Part shown: piece after piece, positions 38,746 through 48,358 of the stretch | Layout: the number at the start of each line of letters is the position of its first letter | Numbering within the stretch: position 1 is the first letter of the stretch | From: Volvox africanus | Taxonomy: Eukaryota > Chlorophyta > Chlorophyceae > Chlamydomonadales > Volvocaceae | Reading direction: 5' to 3' | Length of the DNA: 64,000 nt | NCBI GenBank assembly: GCA_030268105.1 | Contig: BSDZ01000103.1 | Span: 2,546,501-2,610,500 of the forward strand | The notes under the pieces: model-generated | Told to the model about the DNA's origin: nothing | Seen by the model: the letters and a program-made list of their open reading frames with translations, nothing else | Database searches by the model: none | Program-made: the position numbers and the translations under genes

Positions 38746-40578
38746 TTTGGCCACCTTGTGAGGCTCAGTGACTTGCAAACGGTGGGTTCTGGCCCATCAC
38801 CTGGCAGCGGTGGACCGCTGCCTATATACCTTCAGGAGTTGCAGGGAGCAGCAATCATGCAGAGTCAAGAGGCCATGGATGACGTGGTACGACACATCTT
38901 GGAGTAGCATCGTACACGGGTAGGCAAGGTTGTGCTCATCGTTTTCAAATTATTTATGACGATGGTTTGGTGAACGTATTGGGGGTTCGCCGGGCTCCCA
39001 AGCATCCACCCAATGAGTCAGGTGCAAGTACAGGCTAGTCAGGCGCAGGTGCCGTCAACCTGGCTGGGGCCCACAAGAGGTTGAGGCCATTGTAAAGGTG
39101 CGTTGACCGGTAAACCAAGGGAGCACGGCAATTTTATGCCATAAGCGCTGGGTACTGCAGTTTCACTTCGGACGGATCTGTTTGTACCCTGTGACAGTGC
39201 GGAAAGTTAACGCGTTCTTGGATGCTGTGGCGATGGAGAGTGCTCTGAGAGTCGAGTTTTACAGCAAGGTAGGTCTGAGGCGTGTACTTACGGTCCCAGA
39301 TTTTTGCTATGCATAGTTTTGCATTGTAACGATGGGTTGTGACTAGTTCCAGAAATGATCGGCGATGTCCTGAGATGGTACACGGCTGAACAAATTGCGG
39401 CCATCCTACCAAGTTCTAGTTTTTTTCGGGTTCTCGGTATCGTAGGGTGTTTAAGCGGCCTCGCACCTTGCTCTCAGTACTTCCAATATATAGAGAGCAA
39501 GCCAGGATGCGGCACGCTTAGGAGGTGAGGGGATCGACGCTGTTATGGCATGTGACCCAAGGGCCTTATCACCCCATGCAAAGAGATTGCCGGAGCCCTC
39601 ATGGTCCGTCTGTCCATTGTGTTCCTCAGGGACAGGTGCACACCTCTGCCAGGATTGCAGCCTGCACCCGACTTCCCACCACAACCACAACCGGTGAGGA
39701 ATTTACCCCCCGATGTCGTAAACATCAAAACATGCTCATCTACATCTCTAGGCGTCACGGTGTACATCCCGCAAAGCTGCACAAACCTCCCGCATGCTCC
39801 AGGGAAGATGCTGATAAATGTCAGCGCCAAATACGCCAAGTGCCCATACCAGTTTATGCGAGCCGAGCCCAAAGTGTAAAGAGATCTCTCGTGCTTACGC
39901 ATTTCACGTACACAGAGTTATAGTGTAGCCATTCACTCAGTTGTTGACACGGCACAGAGGCCGCCTACAGTTGCATTTGCACATTAAGTTTTCCAACGTG
40001 GACATGCCAACAGGTCGGTGCTGCCCCTGCCGCCCAGAGCAGGAGCGCGTTAACTCACATTCCTCGGTGGCTGTGAAGGAGGCGGCTTCGCAAGCGGGAT
40101 CCGTAATGCACTCCTTTCGCTCCTCTGCTGGGCACAGACAATCCACACGGTCACGCACCACTGCAGCTTGCCAAATCCCACTCGGAGTCGGCCTCAAGGC
40201 TACACGCCCAGTAATCTAAACCTGCCTGCACGCAATGCGACGCGCTACTCACACTACCCAAATGCTCCACGGATCATGGATCGATTCTTAATGGCATGCG
40301 ACTTCCTTTCGATACTGAGCTTTTTCTGCTCCTTTACGCCGACATCCCGGGGGGCGACACAATCTGGCTCTTCCATCCACTATTCTCCCTAGTTCCCTAG
40401 CCGGCTCATTCTGCTATTGCCGCTGCTGCTGCGCGTGTCGAATCGCTGCCCCCCTAAGGCCATCCCTGTTTAAGGACACTGCCATCCACCGAAGCCGCCG
40501 TGGCTATCCTCACTACTGCTATGGCCGTGGCAAGTTCTTGACCAGCGCCATGCCATGACCACTGCTACTGCTACTGCG
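38746..40578. other. Gene-poor stretch
   Basis: No recognised gene. Open frames on both strands around 39543-39902 overlap and neither has a known domain. The 3' UTR of the minus-strand gene ending at 40579 probably occupies the right part. Confidence 0.4.
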
Positions 40579-40900
40579 CTATTGCCACGCTCCGGCGCCC
40601 AGCTCCTCCACCTGCGCTGAGCGGTCAGACAGAGGCGTGGGCTCCAACCCAAACGTTTTGCGGACCTTCCAGATCTGCTGCTTCTTAGCCATCTCCGCCT
40701 GCAGCTGACGAGCCTCCTTGGGTGCGATGGGCGCTGCAGTGCCGGCCGTGCGGCCGCCCATGCCCCAGCCCACGCCGGCCGCGGAGACGGTTGTGCCTGC
40801 GTGCACGTAAGGTCGAGATACTGAAGACTGGATCTCGGAGCTCTGAGACGGTCCTGGAAATTTTGGAAAGGGCCCAACGGATTGCCAGTTGGCATGAACT

Positions 40901-40934
<34 letters not shown>

Positions 40935-43590
40935 AACACAAACACGTGCGTCAAATGGACGGCATCATGAAGCCCATATCTGAAAGGATGATTTCGAGGA
41001 AAACGTAAGTCACGAGGCAAGAGCCTTTGTGCGTGCAACCCCATTGGCACCTCCCTAACAAAACCTGCGCCTTCACCCCCTGGCCGTGGCCCCGCTCTGC
41101 CCACACGCACCCTCGGCCTTGCGGCTGGCTTTGACCACCACCACCTTCCTGCCGCTCTCCGTCTCAAACTCCTGCAGGCCGGACGGACCCCCAAGTACCA
41201 CGCCGCCACCGCGACTCCCTTGTTGTAGTTCCTCTATCACCTCCCCATCCAGCTCGCCCGCTGTCTGGGCCGCTCCGTGTATGACTGTCATGGTGTTTCG
41301 AGCTGATGATGACCCACTGCCGGCCCCGCCGCTGCTCAAGGCCGGTGCGAGGTCGGCCACAGGCTCCGCGCCGTGTATAACGGGCATCGCGTTGCGACCT
41401 GCAGCAGCAGTCCCGCAGCCAGAGCCCAGCCCGAGCGGCAGATCTGCTCCCAGGTCGGACCCGGGCTGCTGCTGCTCCTGCTGCTGTGACGCACCAGGTC
41501 CTGTGAGCTGCTGAATCCCGGGTACATGCACCGTGCCGGAGGGGTGCAGACCTGCTGCCGACACCCCCTCGTCCGCCGCTGTGGAGGAAGGCATTCCCCC
41601 TCCGGTGCCTTTGTTACCAGAGCGTAAGTGTCCAGACTGCGGCGACGTCCCAGTCGTTACAGACACGGCCGACGTTGACGGTGTTGCTTGCGTTACAGCA
41701 ATGGCCGCGCCGGCAGCGGTGGTGGGTCCTTCAGTGGACAGCCTGCGCGTCGATCCCGTGCTGTTGGGGGAGATGGAGGACGCGCGGGAGCGGTTGGCTG
41801 AGCTGGACCGGGATGCGCTGCTGGGGCGGGCTCCAGGGGAGGGGGAGCTGATGGACGATGTGCCGTGTGGGGGCGCGACTGCGAGCAGGAGGTCGCATCA
41901 AAGCACGCGATGCGGAGATGAGAACGACTATGAACATTCCAGCGCTGAATCGGGTGACACCCGTGCATCAATGTTTGTTACCACCTTTTGTGGAGGATGA
42001 CACGTACTGACACGCAGCTTGCAGTTCAACACACGACGCGGGAGTCCTATCTAACGACTGTTTATTCACTAGGAAAACAGCCGACAACCGGCCACAGAAA
42101 TCCATCACCGGCATCCACTGACGTTTGCAAATGATGTTCAAAATTTTCGTTGGGTTCAGGTTACGTTTCTGGTGTTCTGCCTGATGGGCGCTTGTGCGCT
42201 TTCCCTGGCAAGGGCCTTATCTCTTCATGCTTTGCAGGGCCTGACTTGTCATTAGCCGTAATGGCATCCCACTCATGTGTATCTCATTCCCTTTTTGGCT
42301 TTCTGTCCTGTATCCTTGGATCCTTCGCCGGAGGAAACACTGGGGCACGCGATTTGGTAGTCCAATGTGTCTAAGGCATCAATGTCATGCACCATGTCGG
42401 ACATACGTAGGGACACTATGATGCCAGAAGAGAGACCTGCAGGTCCCCAGCCCCTGTCCCCAGTCCCCAGCCCAAGTCCATTCTTCTCATTTCCAGAGGG
42501 GTCAACGCTTCCAAGGGGGGTTTGATTGCGTTCACGTCCGTATATTCTCCCAGAGCGCCGCTGCCCTGCTTTTGCATCGTATAGGACATGCGGGTATATC
42601 CCACCTGGGGGTAACTTGTTCGATTTATCTGAAGCCCTGCCTGCAAGTACTGGTGGCCGGCCCCGGGACGCACTAGGTGCCCTCGGCGGCTGCCCCGTCC
42701 CCGGAACTGTTCCCGGACTCGGACTGCCGCCGCTGCCACCGCTAGTGCTGGTGCTGGTGCTGACGCTACTGGAGCCGTTCGGAGTCCCCAGCGCCGCTGG
42801 GACCCCAGAGGGTGTTGGGGAGGCTAGGGAAGCCGAGGGAGTGCTCTCTAGGGTTCTGCTTGAATGTTGAGAGGTCGTGGACGTGCGGAGGCTGGGAGCT
42901 GCGGAGGAAGACGCGGCAGAAGCAGCGCTATCGGAGAGGGACGCTAGGAGAGTGGAACGACCTGAGGAACCAGAGGAGGAAGGGGACCGCGGTTACGATT
43001 GTTAAAATGATTGGGGTCACCTCAGGTGTGTTCAGGGTGCGAGTGAATGTCTGCGGGTTCACCATGCGCAAGGATGATTCAAGTGGATTGCCGCCAAACT
43101 TCGCAAGTCGAGCTATATGGGGCTGGCGAACGGCCAAGTGTTTTACCTGTGTGTGGTCGCAGGACCTTCGGAGGGGCTGATGCTGGCATCACTGCAAGGA
43201 CATCGCGGGCGGTTGCGGCAATGTCCTGATCCTTCGTTGCCTGCCGAGCCAGCGCCTCCGCTGCCCGTCGACGTGCCGCTTCAATGTCCCGGTCCAGCCG
43301 TAACTCCTCTTGTGCAAGAAAAGAAATCCGATTCATTATAGCCTGTATTCCAAGGCAGTTTCACAGTGTTGTGAAAATGCGGTTTTGCGCAGGAGAATGA
43401 CTGCATGGTACTGTAAGAAATGCGCACACAAAAGGTCGCCCGGATCATTTATATTTGATTTCAAAGAAAGTACCTGAAGCTGTTCATCCGTTTCTTTTCG
43501 TTGCCTCCTCGCGTCGAGCAGCTGTGCTTCATGCACCTTTGTCGAGCTCTGCTGCTTAAGGACCTGCTCCGCGCCCTTGTAACCGTTCAT
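40579..43590 (-). CDS. Unrecognised coiled-coil protein
   Basis: Exons in order of reading: 43590-43474, 43306-43147, 43112-43021, 42604-42437, 41636-41111, 40796-40579. All phases agree and give 426 residues if the ATG at 43590 is the start; an AG just upstream leaves room for a further 5' exon. Residues 1 to about 85 are a charged helix (EQVLKQQSSTKVHEAQLLDARR, ELRLDRDIEAARRRAAEALARQ). Then comes a compact block (MVNPQTFTRTLNTPE, VGYTRMSYTMQKQG, GEYTDVNAIKPPLEALTPLEM), a long Gly/Ser/Gln-rich low-complexity region that includes two copies of a VIHGA motif, and a basic helical C-terminus (KEARQLQAEMAKKQQIWKVRK). No known domain is recognised. The layout would suit a structural or flagella-associated protein, but this is a guess. 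Confidence 0.7.
40900..40945. repeat. (CA)n microsatellite in an intron
   Basis: Pure CA repeat followed by three AAACAC units, inside the last intron of the minus-strand coiled-coil gene. Confidence 0.9.
41701..42000 (+). CDS. Possible small antisense protein inside an intron
   Basis: A 99-codon open frame starts at an ATG in excellent volvocine context (ACAGCAATGGCC). The first half reads like real protein (VDSLRVDPVLLGEMEDARERL, ELDRDALLGRAPGEGELMDD). It lies antisense to the 42436-41637 intron of the coiled-coil gene. No domain is recognised; it may be a chance frame in GC-rich DNA. Confidence 0.3.
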   Translation: MAAPAAVVGPSVDSLRVDPVLLGEMEDARERLAELDRDALLGRAPGEGELMDDVPCGGATASRRSHQSTRCGDENDYEHSSAESGDTRASMFVTTFCGG

Positions 43591-44472
43591 TATGAGCGAC
43601 TCCTTATATTAAAAATTGGTACATCAAAACTACTTCAAGCAGGAGGAATCCTATCACCTATCGGTTTGCTTCATCTAACGGTGAGTCGCTCAGTACAAGT
43701 ACATGATTAGTGATGAAAATACCAAGATATAACAGCAAGGCGACAACACAACCTTCCTGGCATTGAAGAACCGGTGCCCAATTACTATGTCATAAGCCTG
43801 CGAAACATGAACATCGTTGTGGTTTTTTACCTCTGTAGGCAATTATAAGTATGTATTCTGCATCCCATCTGCATCTTCGCGTCACAGTACGCAACAACGG
43901 GATGCACCCTGCTGTACCGTTATTAATACCAACCGTCGAAGTCTTGATGGACGGCGCGATGGTTTGCAGCTAACCTTGAGAGGAGCTGTCGTGAAACGCA
44001 GTCTTATCAGTTATACAACAATGTCTCTACCTGCCACCTTTCACAGGTTAGACGGATATCCCAGCCGGACTGTGCACAATACGGAGGCGTCATCGAAGCT
44101 TTGCACCACGGACCCTACGCATGTCCACATGTCCGCTTCCGTACCACTTTTATCCGGCACTCTGTGTGAAACGGTTAGCGCGTTAGCCACATGCGACGTC
44201 GCACAAACCTGGCTGCTGTCGTCCTTCCTTCAGTTCAAAACCGGGCATGGCGCAACTGTCATGCAAGCATTGATAATACACTGAACCCAGCCCTGCCCAG
44301 GGACCTTTGCATAATTAATGAGTAGCCTTCAAGCCCATAAAGCCCCTCTGCTCGCCGCTGGGAACCCACCAAGTCCCTGTAATGCACTCAAAGGGCGACA
44401 GCATGTGTAGAGGTATCAGCATGCTCGGCACCCATGTATGTCGATGAACAATTGAACATATTTTCAGACACT
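43591..44472. other. Stretch without recognised gene
   Basis: Upstream of the minus-strand coiled-coil gene; holds its presumed promoter or a missing 5' exon. A 155-codon plus-strand frame at 43817-44284 has no recognisable features. Confidence 0.4.
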
Positions 44473-44600
44473 TTACATTTCGTTGAACGCCTTCGGTTGA
44501 GCCACAACAGCATGTGCCGCCAGCAGCTGCTGGATCGACAATTCTTCACTGCTTGGCTCCACATACTCGGGTAAGGACGTGCTTGTGCCGCCACCAGCCG
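44473..44600 (-). CDS. Candidate terminal exon of an unrecognised gene
   Basis: After an AG acceptor at 44601 the frame reads AGGGTSTSLPEYVEPSSEEL, then SIQQLLAAHAVVAQPKAFNEM, and stops at a TAA that is itself part of a TGTAA signal (44473-44477). Amino-acid makeup and codon use look genuine. Upstream exons, possibly the candidate at 45243-45502, could not be joined with confidence. Confidence 0.45.
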
Positions 44601-45242
44601 CTGGGTGCATACAGGTACACAGGCCCGGAACGTGCCATACCCCTCTTCTCCCACTCCTACTCCCATATGCGAGTTCTTTCCTTACGCTCATGTACGATGG
44701 GAGCCGCCCAGACGACTGCGGGCTTTCTAATGCCCGAATGCCATGATGCATATGTGGAGTCTTGGTTGGGTGTGTACTGGGTAGGTAGTATTCAAAGATT
44801 CAGCTTGGCTGCTGTGCTGATCTGCCATCTTTGCCGCTCGCGAGGTCTTTTCCCTTCCTAGCTAGGTAGGGTGGAAACGACAGGGCAGCAGGCCACTCAA
44901 CACCCTAAATTTTCCCTTCATCCCCTTGAAATTTATGTACACTTCAAAAATGCCAGCCTCCTGCCACCTACCACACCCTCCGCCACACCCTCGTCGCGCT
45001 TCCGCTTCGTGGCTTGATGAGGGTATGACGTACTCGACTAATGGTTGGACGTTTAAGGTACAAATGGCACCTGCTTCCCCCATGGGAGCGGAAAAACACC
45101 TTCAGGGGCCCCTCACACCTCCACTGCAGGGCGTGCAAAGCCGGAATTACCGTACAGACGAGATCGCCGTGATCATCTCCCGCCGTGCCCGAGATCTGAG
45201 TGACGATCATCATTGAGCGACTGCCACGCACAACGACTCCAA

Positions 45243-45502
45243 TCACGCCAACGCCGCCAAGCGGCTGTAGCAATGCTCCAGCAGAGCCTTAAACTCTTCA
45301 GCCATCGCCGCTTCACACCAGGCGGTCAACACGACATCTCTACTCCGCGCCGCCTCGCTGCAGGCCGCCACCCACTTCGCCGGTGACAGCACTTCACCGT
45401 GGCTAGCAGCAAACCCCTCCAGCCGCCTGTCTCGGGCAGCGTGCCGCTGCATGGCCTCCAGCACGCGTGCTTGAACGGGGTGCGGACCCGTTGCTGCGTA
45501 CC
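45243..45502 (-). CDS. Candidate exon of an unrecognised gene
   Basis: A minus-strand frame opens after an acceptor at 45503 (GYAATGPHPVQARVLEAMQR, then HGEVLSPAKWVAACSEAA and AAMAEEFKALLEHCYSRL). It runs to a TGA at 45243, with a possible phase-2 donor just before it. The sequence is alpha-helical, rich in Ala and strongly protein-like. It may belong to the same gene as the terminal exon at 44473-44600. No family is recognised. Confidence 0.45.
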
Positions 45503-45967
45503 CTGTAGGCGCCGTACACGGTAAGGGGAACCGGCCGAATCGCCACACTTGTCCACGGTGCCACTTGAGGTTTATCGGCAGCGGCTGTATTAAGCGTGAG
45601 AGGATTACCGAAGATTATCAACAGGACCTGCTATACTTTCAGAACCACGCAGTTTATAAGTTATATGTTTTTTTTTATCGAATATGCGTCCCGGTCGACA
45701 CTACAATTCAACAGTACTACGATAATGTTCGAGCCCTAGTTGAGCAATCTGTGCCTTTATGCCGCCCCCTAAACCAGACTCAACCCTGCCCCATTGATGC
45801 CGTACGACAAGCTCGCAATTCTTCGATATTCTTATGGGTTATACATCATACGGCAATACAAGGCATTATTTGTTGTTGTGGATGTCATGAATACTCACAG
45901 TAGTTGGCATTAGAGAAGCCAGACCCGAACTCGCCGTCATTCAGGCCCTGGAGGCAAGGCGTGTGCG

Positions 45968-46000
45968 CAGACAGACAGACAGGCAGGCAGACAGGCAGGG
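45968..46000. repeat. (CAGA/CAGG)n simple repeat
   Basis: Short run of ACAGACAGGCAGG-type units; a further short patch occurs at about 46046-46062. Confidence 0.8.
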
Positions 46001-46282
46001 ATGGAGCGCCCAGCAGGCGACCAGTTAGGTTCCATGTAGCCAAGGTAGGCAGACAGGCAGGTTCCATTTGGGGGAATGTATGGGCGCGGCTGGTCGATCA
46101 GGATGCGGTGCCTTCGCAAAACTGTGATCACATGGGGGACATGATGCGGCACATACAGCCATGTTATGGTCCACACTCTTCAGCTAGCCGTGTACCGCGC
46201 GGCTGCATCCAAAGCCATCGCAAGCAGACCTGCGCCACTGATTGCATCATTCCTTGCGCCGCGGGAATTACATCGAATACCG

Positions 46283-46350
46283 GCTCACTCGCTCACTCGC
46301 TCATTCACTCACTCGTTCACTCGTTCATTCACTCACTCGCTCACTCGCTC
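46283..46350. repeat. (CTCACTCG)n tandem repeat
   Basis: Interrupted eight-base tandem repeat with CTCATTCA and TCGTTCA variants. It translates to Ser/Leu/Thr repeats in every frame and is not coding. Confidence 0.85.
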
Positions 46351-46990
46351 CTACCTCCGATCGGTGTAACAGCGCGTGGACGTACGATGCGTCTTGCGCT
46401 GCAGGACTGCCCGTAATGGGTTTCCCCGCGTACGGTGTGGGCGCGCCCCAGCACAGGGGAGTTACCAAGTTGTGGGCCTGGTCCAGACCGCTGCAGTCAC
46501 AAAGGTTCCGGAGCAGGTAGACGTGGGGAGAGAAGCAGGGGTGGGGACGCGGAGCTGACCGGGGGCTCGTTTGGCTGATTGCTGAAGCAGGGAGCTTTAG
46601 GGCAGGGGGGAGCTTCAGGACGGCAGGGGTTTACGAAGGTCGGGTTGAGTATAGAGTTAACGGGTTTGGTCGGCGGCGTGGACTTAAAGAATTATAATAC
46701 ATGTAATATTGTATTTTAGTTAACCACTAAGTTGTTAATAGAATATATTCTAGTTAAATGTCTGGAGTGCTGGATACGTGGTGGAAGTGTCCCCACGTTC
46801 CGTCAGAAGGGTGCGAGAGACGTATGCGGGAGACGTGCTCAGGGGTTAGGAGTCAGTAAGAAGTTGAATTGGTTAGAATTCTTGGGTTAGTTGGGTAGTC
46901 AGTAGATGGACCACCCGCACCACATGGCCGTTCAGAATCATGGATTTGACCAAATCATGATTTGGTTCGACGGTTCGTGCTCGGAGGCCG

Positions 46991-47092
46991 ATCAGCATCA
47001 GCATCAGCATCAGCGATTCAGCATCAGCATCAGCATCAGCATCAGCATCAGCATCAGCATCAGCATCAGCATCAGCGATTCAGCATCAGCGT
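46991..47092. repeat. (CAGCAT)n tandem repeat
   Basis: About 100 bases of CAGCAT units interrupted twice by CAGCGATT. No coding role is seen. Confidence 0.9.
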
Positions 47093-47286
47093 TAGCAACG
47101 CTGTTAAAAGCGCGATGAGGCCACCGGGGTATATTGGCCTCCATATATCGGAAACTACGCGGTAACCTAGGGGGGCCCGGGTCGACCAGGATTGGGCCAA
47201 CATCTCCCCTAGGTGCCTCGCTGTTTCATCGAGGAATGCACCCTCAATTTCCTCAATTGATCCCAACTGACCCACATGCCACGTAC

Positions 47287-47432
47287 AGAAGCCCTGCCAC
47301 CACGCGTGCAAAATGATCCGCTGCCACAGCGTCGGTGCTCCGTCGCTGAGACGGCGGCGGCATGACATCAGCGGGCGTAAGGCCCTGTATGACAGCTGGC
47401 AGGTGCCCTGACGACACGTCCGCCTCGTACAT
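47287..47432 (-). CDS. Candidate exon of an unrecognised gene
   Basis: After the acceptor at 47433 the minus-strand frame reads MYEADVSSGHLPAVIQGLTP, then ADVMPPPSQRRSTDAVAADH and FARVVAGLL, up to a GTACGT donor. Codon use is algal. A nearby upstream frame (47499, MELPSERAALAFPFDPLA) is out of phase with it, so the two may be separated by a missed junction or an indel. No family is recognised. Confidence 0.35.
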
Positions 47433-47767
47433 CTGCAATCGGAGAGGCCAGGGGGTCGAATGGGAAGGCAAGTGCGGCGCGTTCCGAGGGGAGTTCCATT
47501 CTTCAGATTCCTGAGCTTCAGCTGTAAGCAGCTCTCACGGCGCCTGCTCGTACCTATCCAACTTTTGAATGAGTAGACAACCAGACCACGTGTGGGAGGA
47601 GCAAACAGTGCCAGGACTTTATGGAAGGAGGGGGAGTAGTGGTAAGATTCGGGGCGTGACAAACTCTGTCTAGTTGCGATCGCCGCATGGCACGAGGCTT
47701 CTTTTGTTGGCTTGTCACACTGGCTCCCTTTTACGAAGGAATTCCATTGTCCCACTCCGTGGGCACA

Positions 47768-47772
47768 TTACA
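47768..47772 (-). terminator. Poly(A) signal of the small gene 47806-48120
   Basis: TTACA on the plus strand, TGTAA on the minus strand, about 35 bases after the stop codon; supports the gene end. Confidence 0.6.
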
Positions 47773-47805
47773 TTCTCCGTTGGAGTCCAGTTCGTTATTT
47801 GACGA

Positions 47806-48120
47806 TCAAGCGTTACCCACCATCGGGATTGACTGAAGCCGCATTGGGTTTGCTTCCAGGTAGTTCAGGATAGCGAGGACGCGTTCAGGATAAACGGGCG
47901 TAGGTGCCTGCTTGCCCTTCGGCGTTGTCCTCGCTGCACCCGCAGCTGAAGGCGACACAACGTCTGAAGCTTGAGCCATAACCGTAAGGGTAACGAGGCG
48001 AGTTGCCGAGGCAACTAACTTGGCAGCAACTGACTTCGGAACATGCAAAGTAGAGCGCTTCACATGCGGACTTGAATACATTTTGTCTATGGTATTTGGG
48101 TGGATTAATCCAAGGTTCAT
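47806..48120 (-). CDS. Small unrecognised protein (104 residues)
   Basis: Single open frame from the ATG at 48120 (MNLGLIHPNTIDKMYSS) to the TGA at 47806. The frame extends a little upstream to an AG at about 48149, so an earlier exon is possible. The middle is helical and basic (HVPKSVAAKLVASATRLV), followed by a Ser/Pro linker and a second helix (YPERVLAILNYLEANPM). The spacing faintly recalls a histone-fold subunit, but I would not assign it. A TGTAA signal follows 35 bases after the stop. The gene is head to head with the MPND-like gene. Confidence 0.55.
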   Translation of the reverse strand: MNLGLIHPNTIDKMYSSPHVKRSTLHVPKSVAAKLVASATRLVTLTVMAQASDVVSPSAAGAARTTPKGKQAPTPVYPERVLAILNYLEANPMRLQSIPMVGNA

Positions 48121-48358
48121 GCGAAGCGCTTTTGTGTTCGCACCTGCGAAACCACTCAAAGCGGTTTGTTCGTGAAGATCTACTAAGAAATATTCATGTC
48201 GAATTTATATCGCAATGTTGTCGCCGATTTAGTGCATTCTAATTCTATTCGTTGTTTTTTCGTAGCGGGGTAGATTCCGCATACGGCCTAGACCGCCTTA
48301 CCTGCAGCTTTGTTTCCAGCCGAGGACTTCGAATCAATTCCTCTTATAACGTAGAACT
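48121..48358. promoter_or_regulatory. Shared divergent promoter region
   Basis: Only 238 bases separate the start codons of the minus-strand small protein (48120) and the plus-strand RAMA-MPN protein (48359), so both promoters and 5' UTRs must fit or overlap here. No specific box is identified. Confidence 0.45.

Noticed and set aside
41086..41514. Plus-strand 142-codon frame
   Set aside because: It is Pro/Ser/Cys-rich and antisense to the well-supported minus-strand exon 41636-41111.
47072..47755. 227-codon minus-strand frame that looked like a retroelement gag
   Set aside because: The composition is Arg/Cys/Ser-rich and unlike the local codon bias; the better frame in the same place is the short candidate exon at 47287-47432. 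No reverse transcriptase or repeats accompany it.
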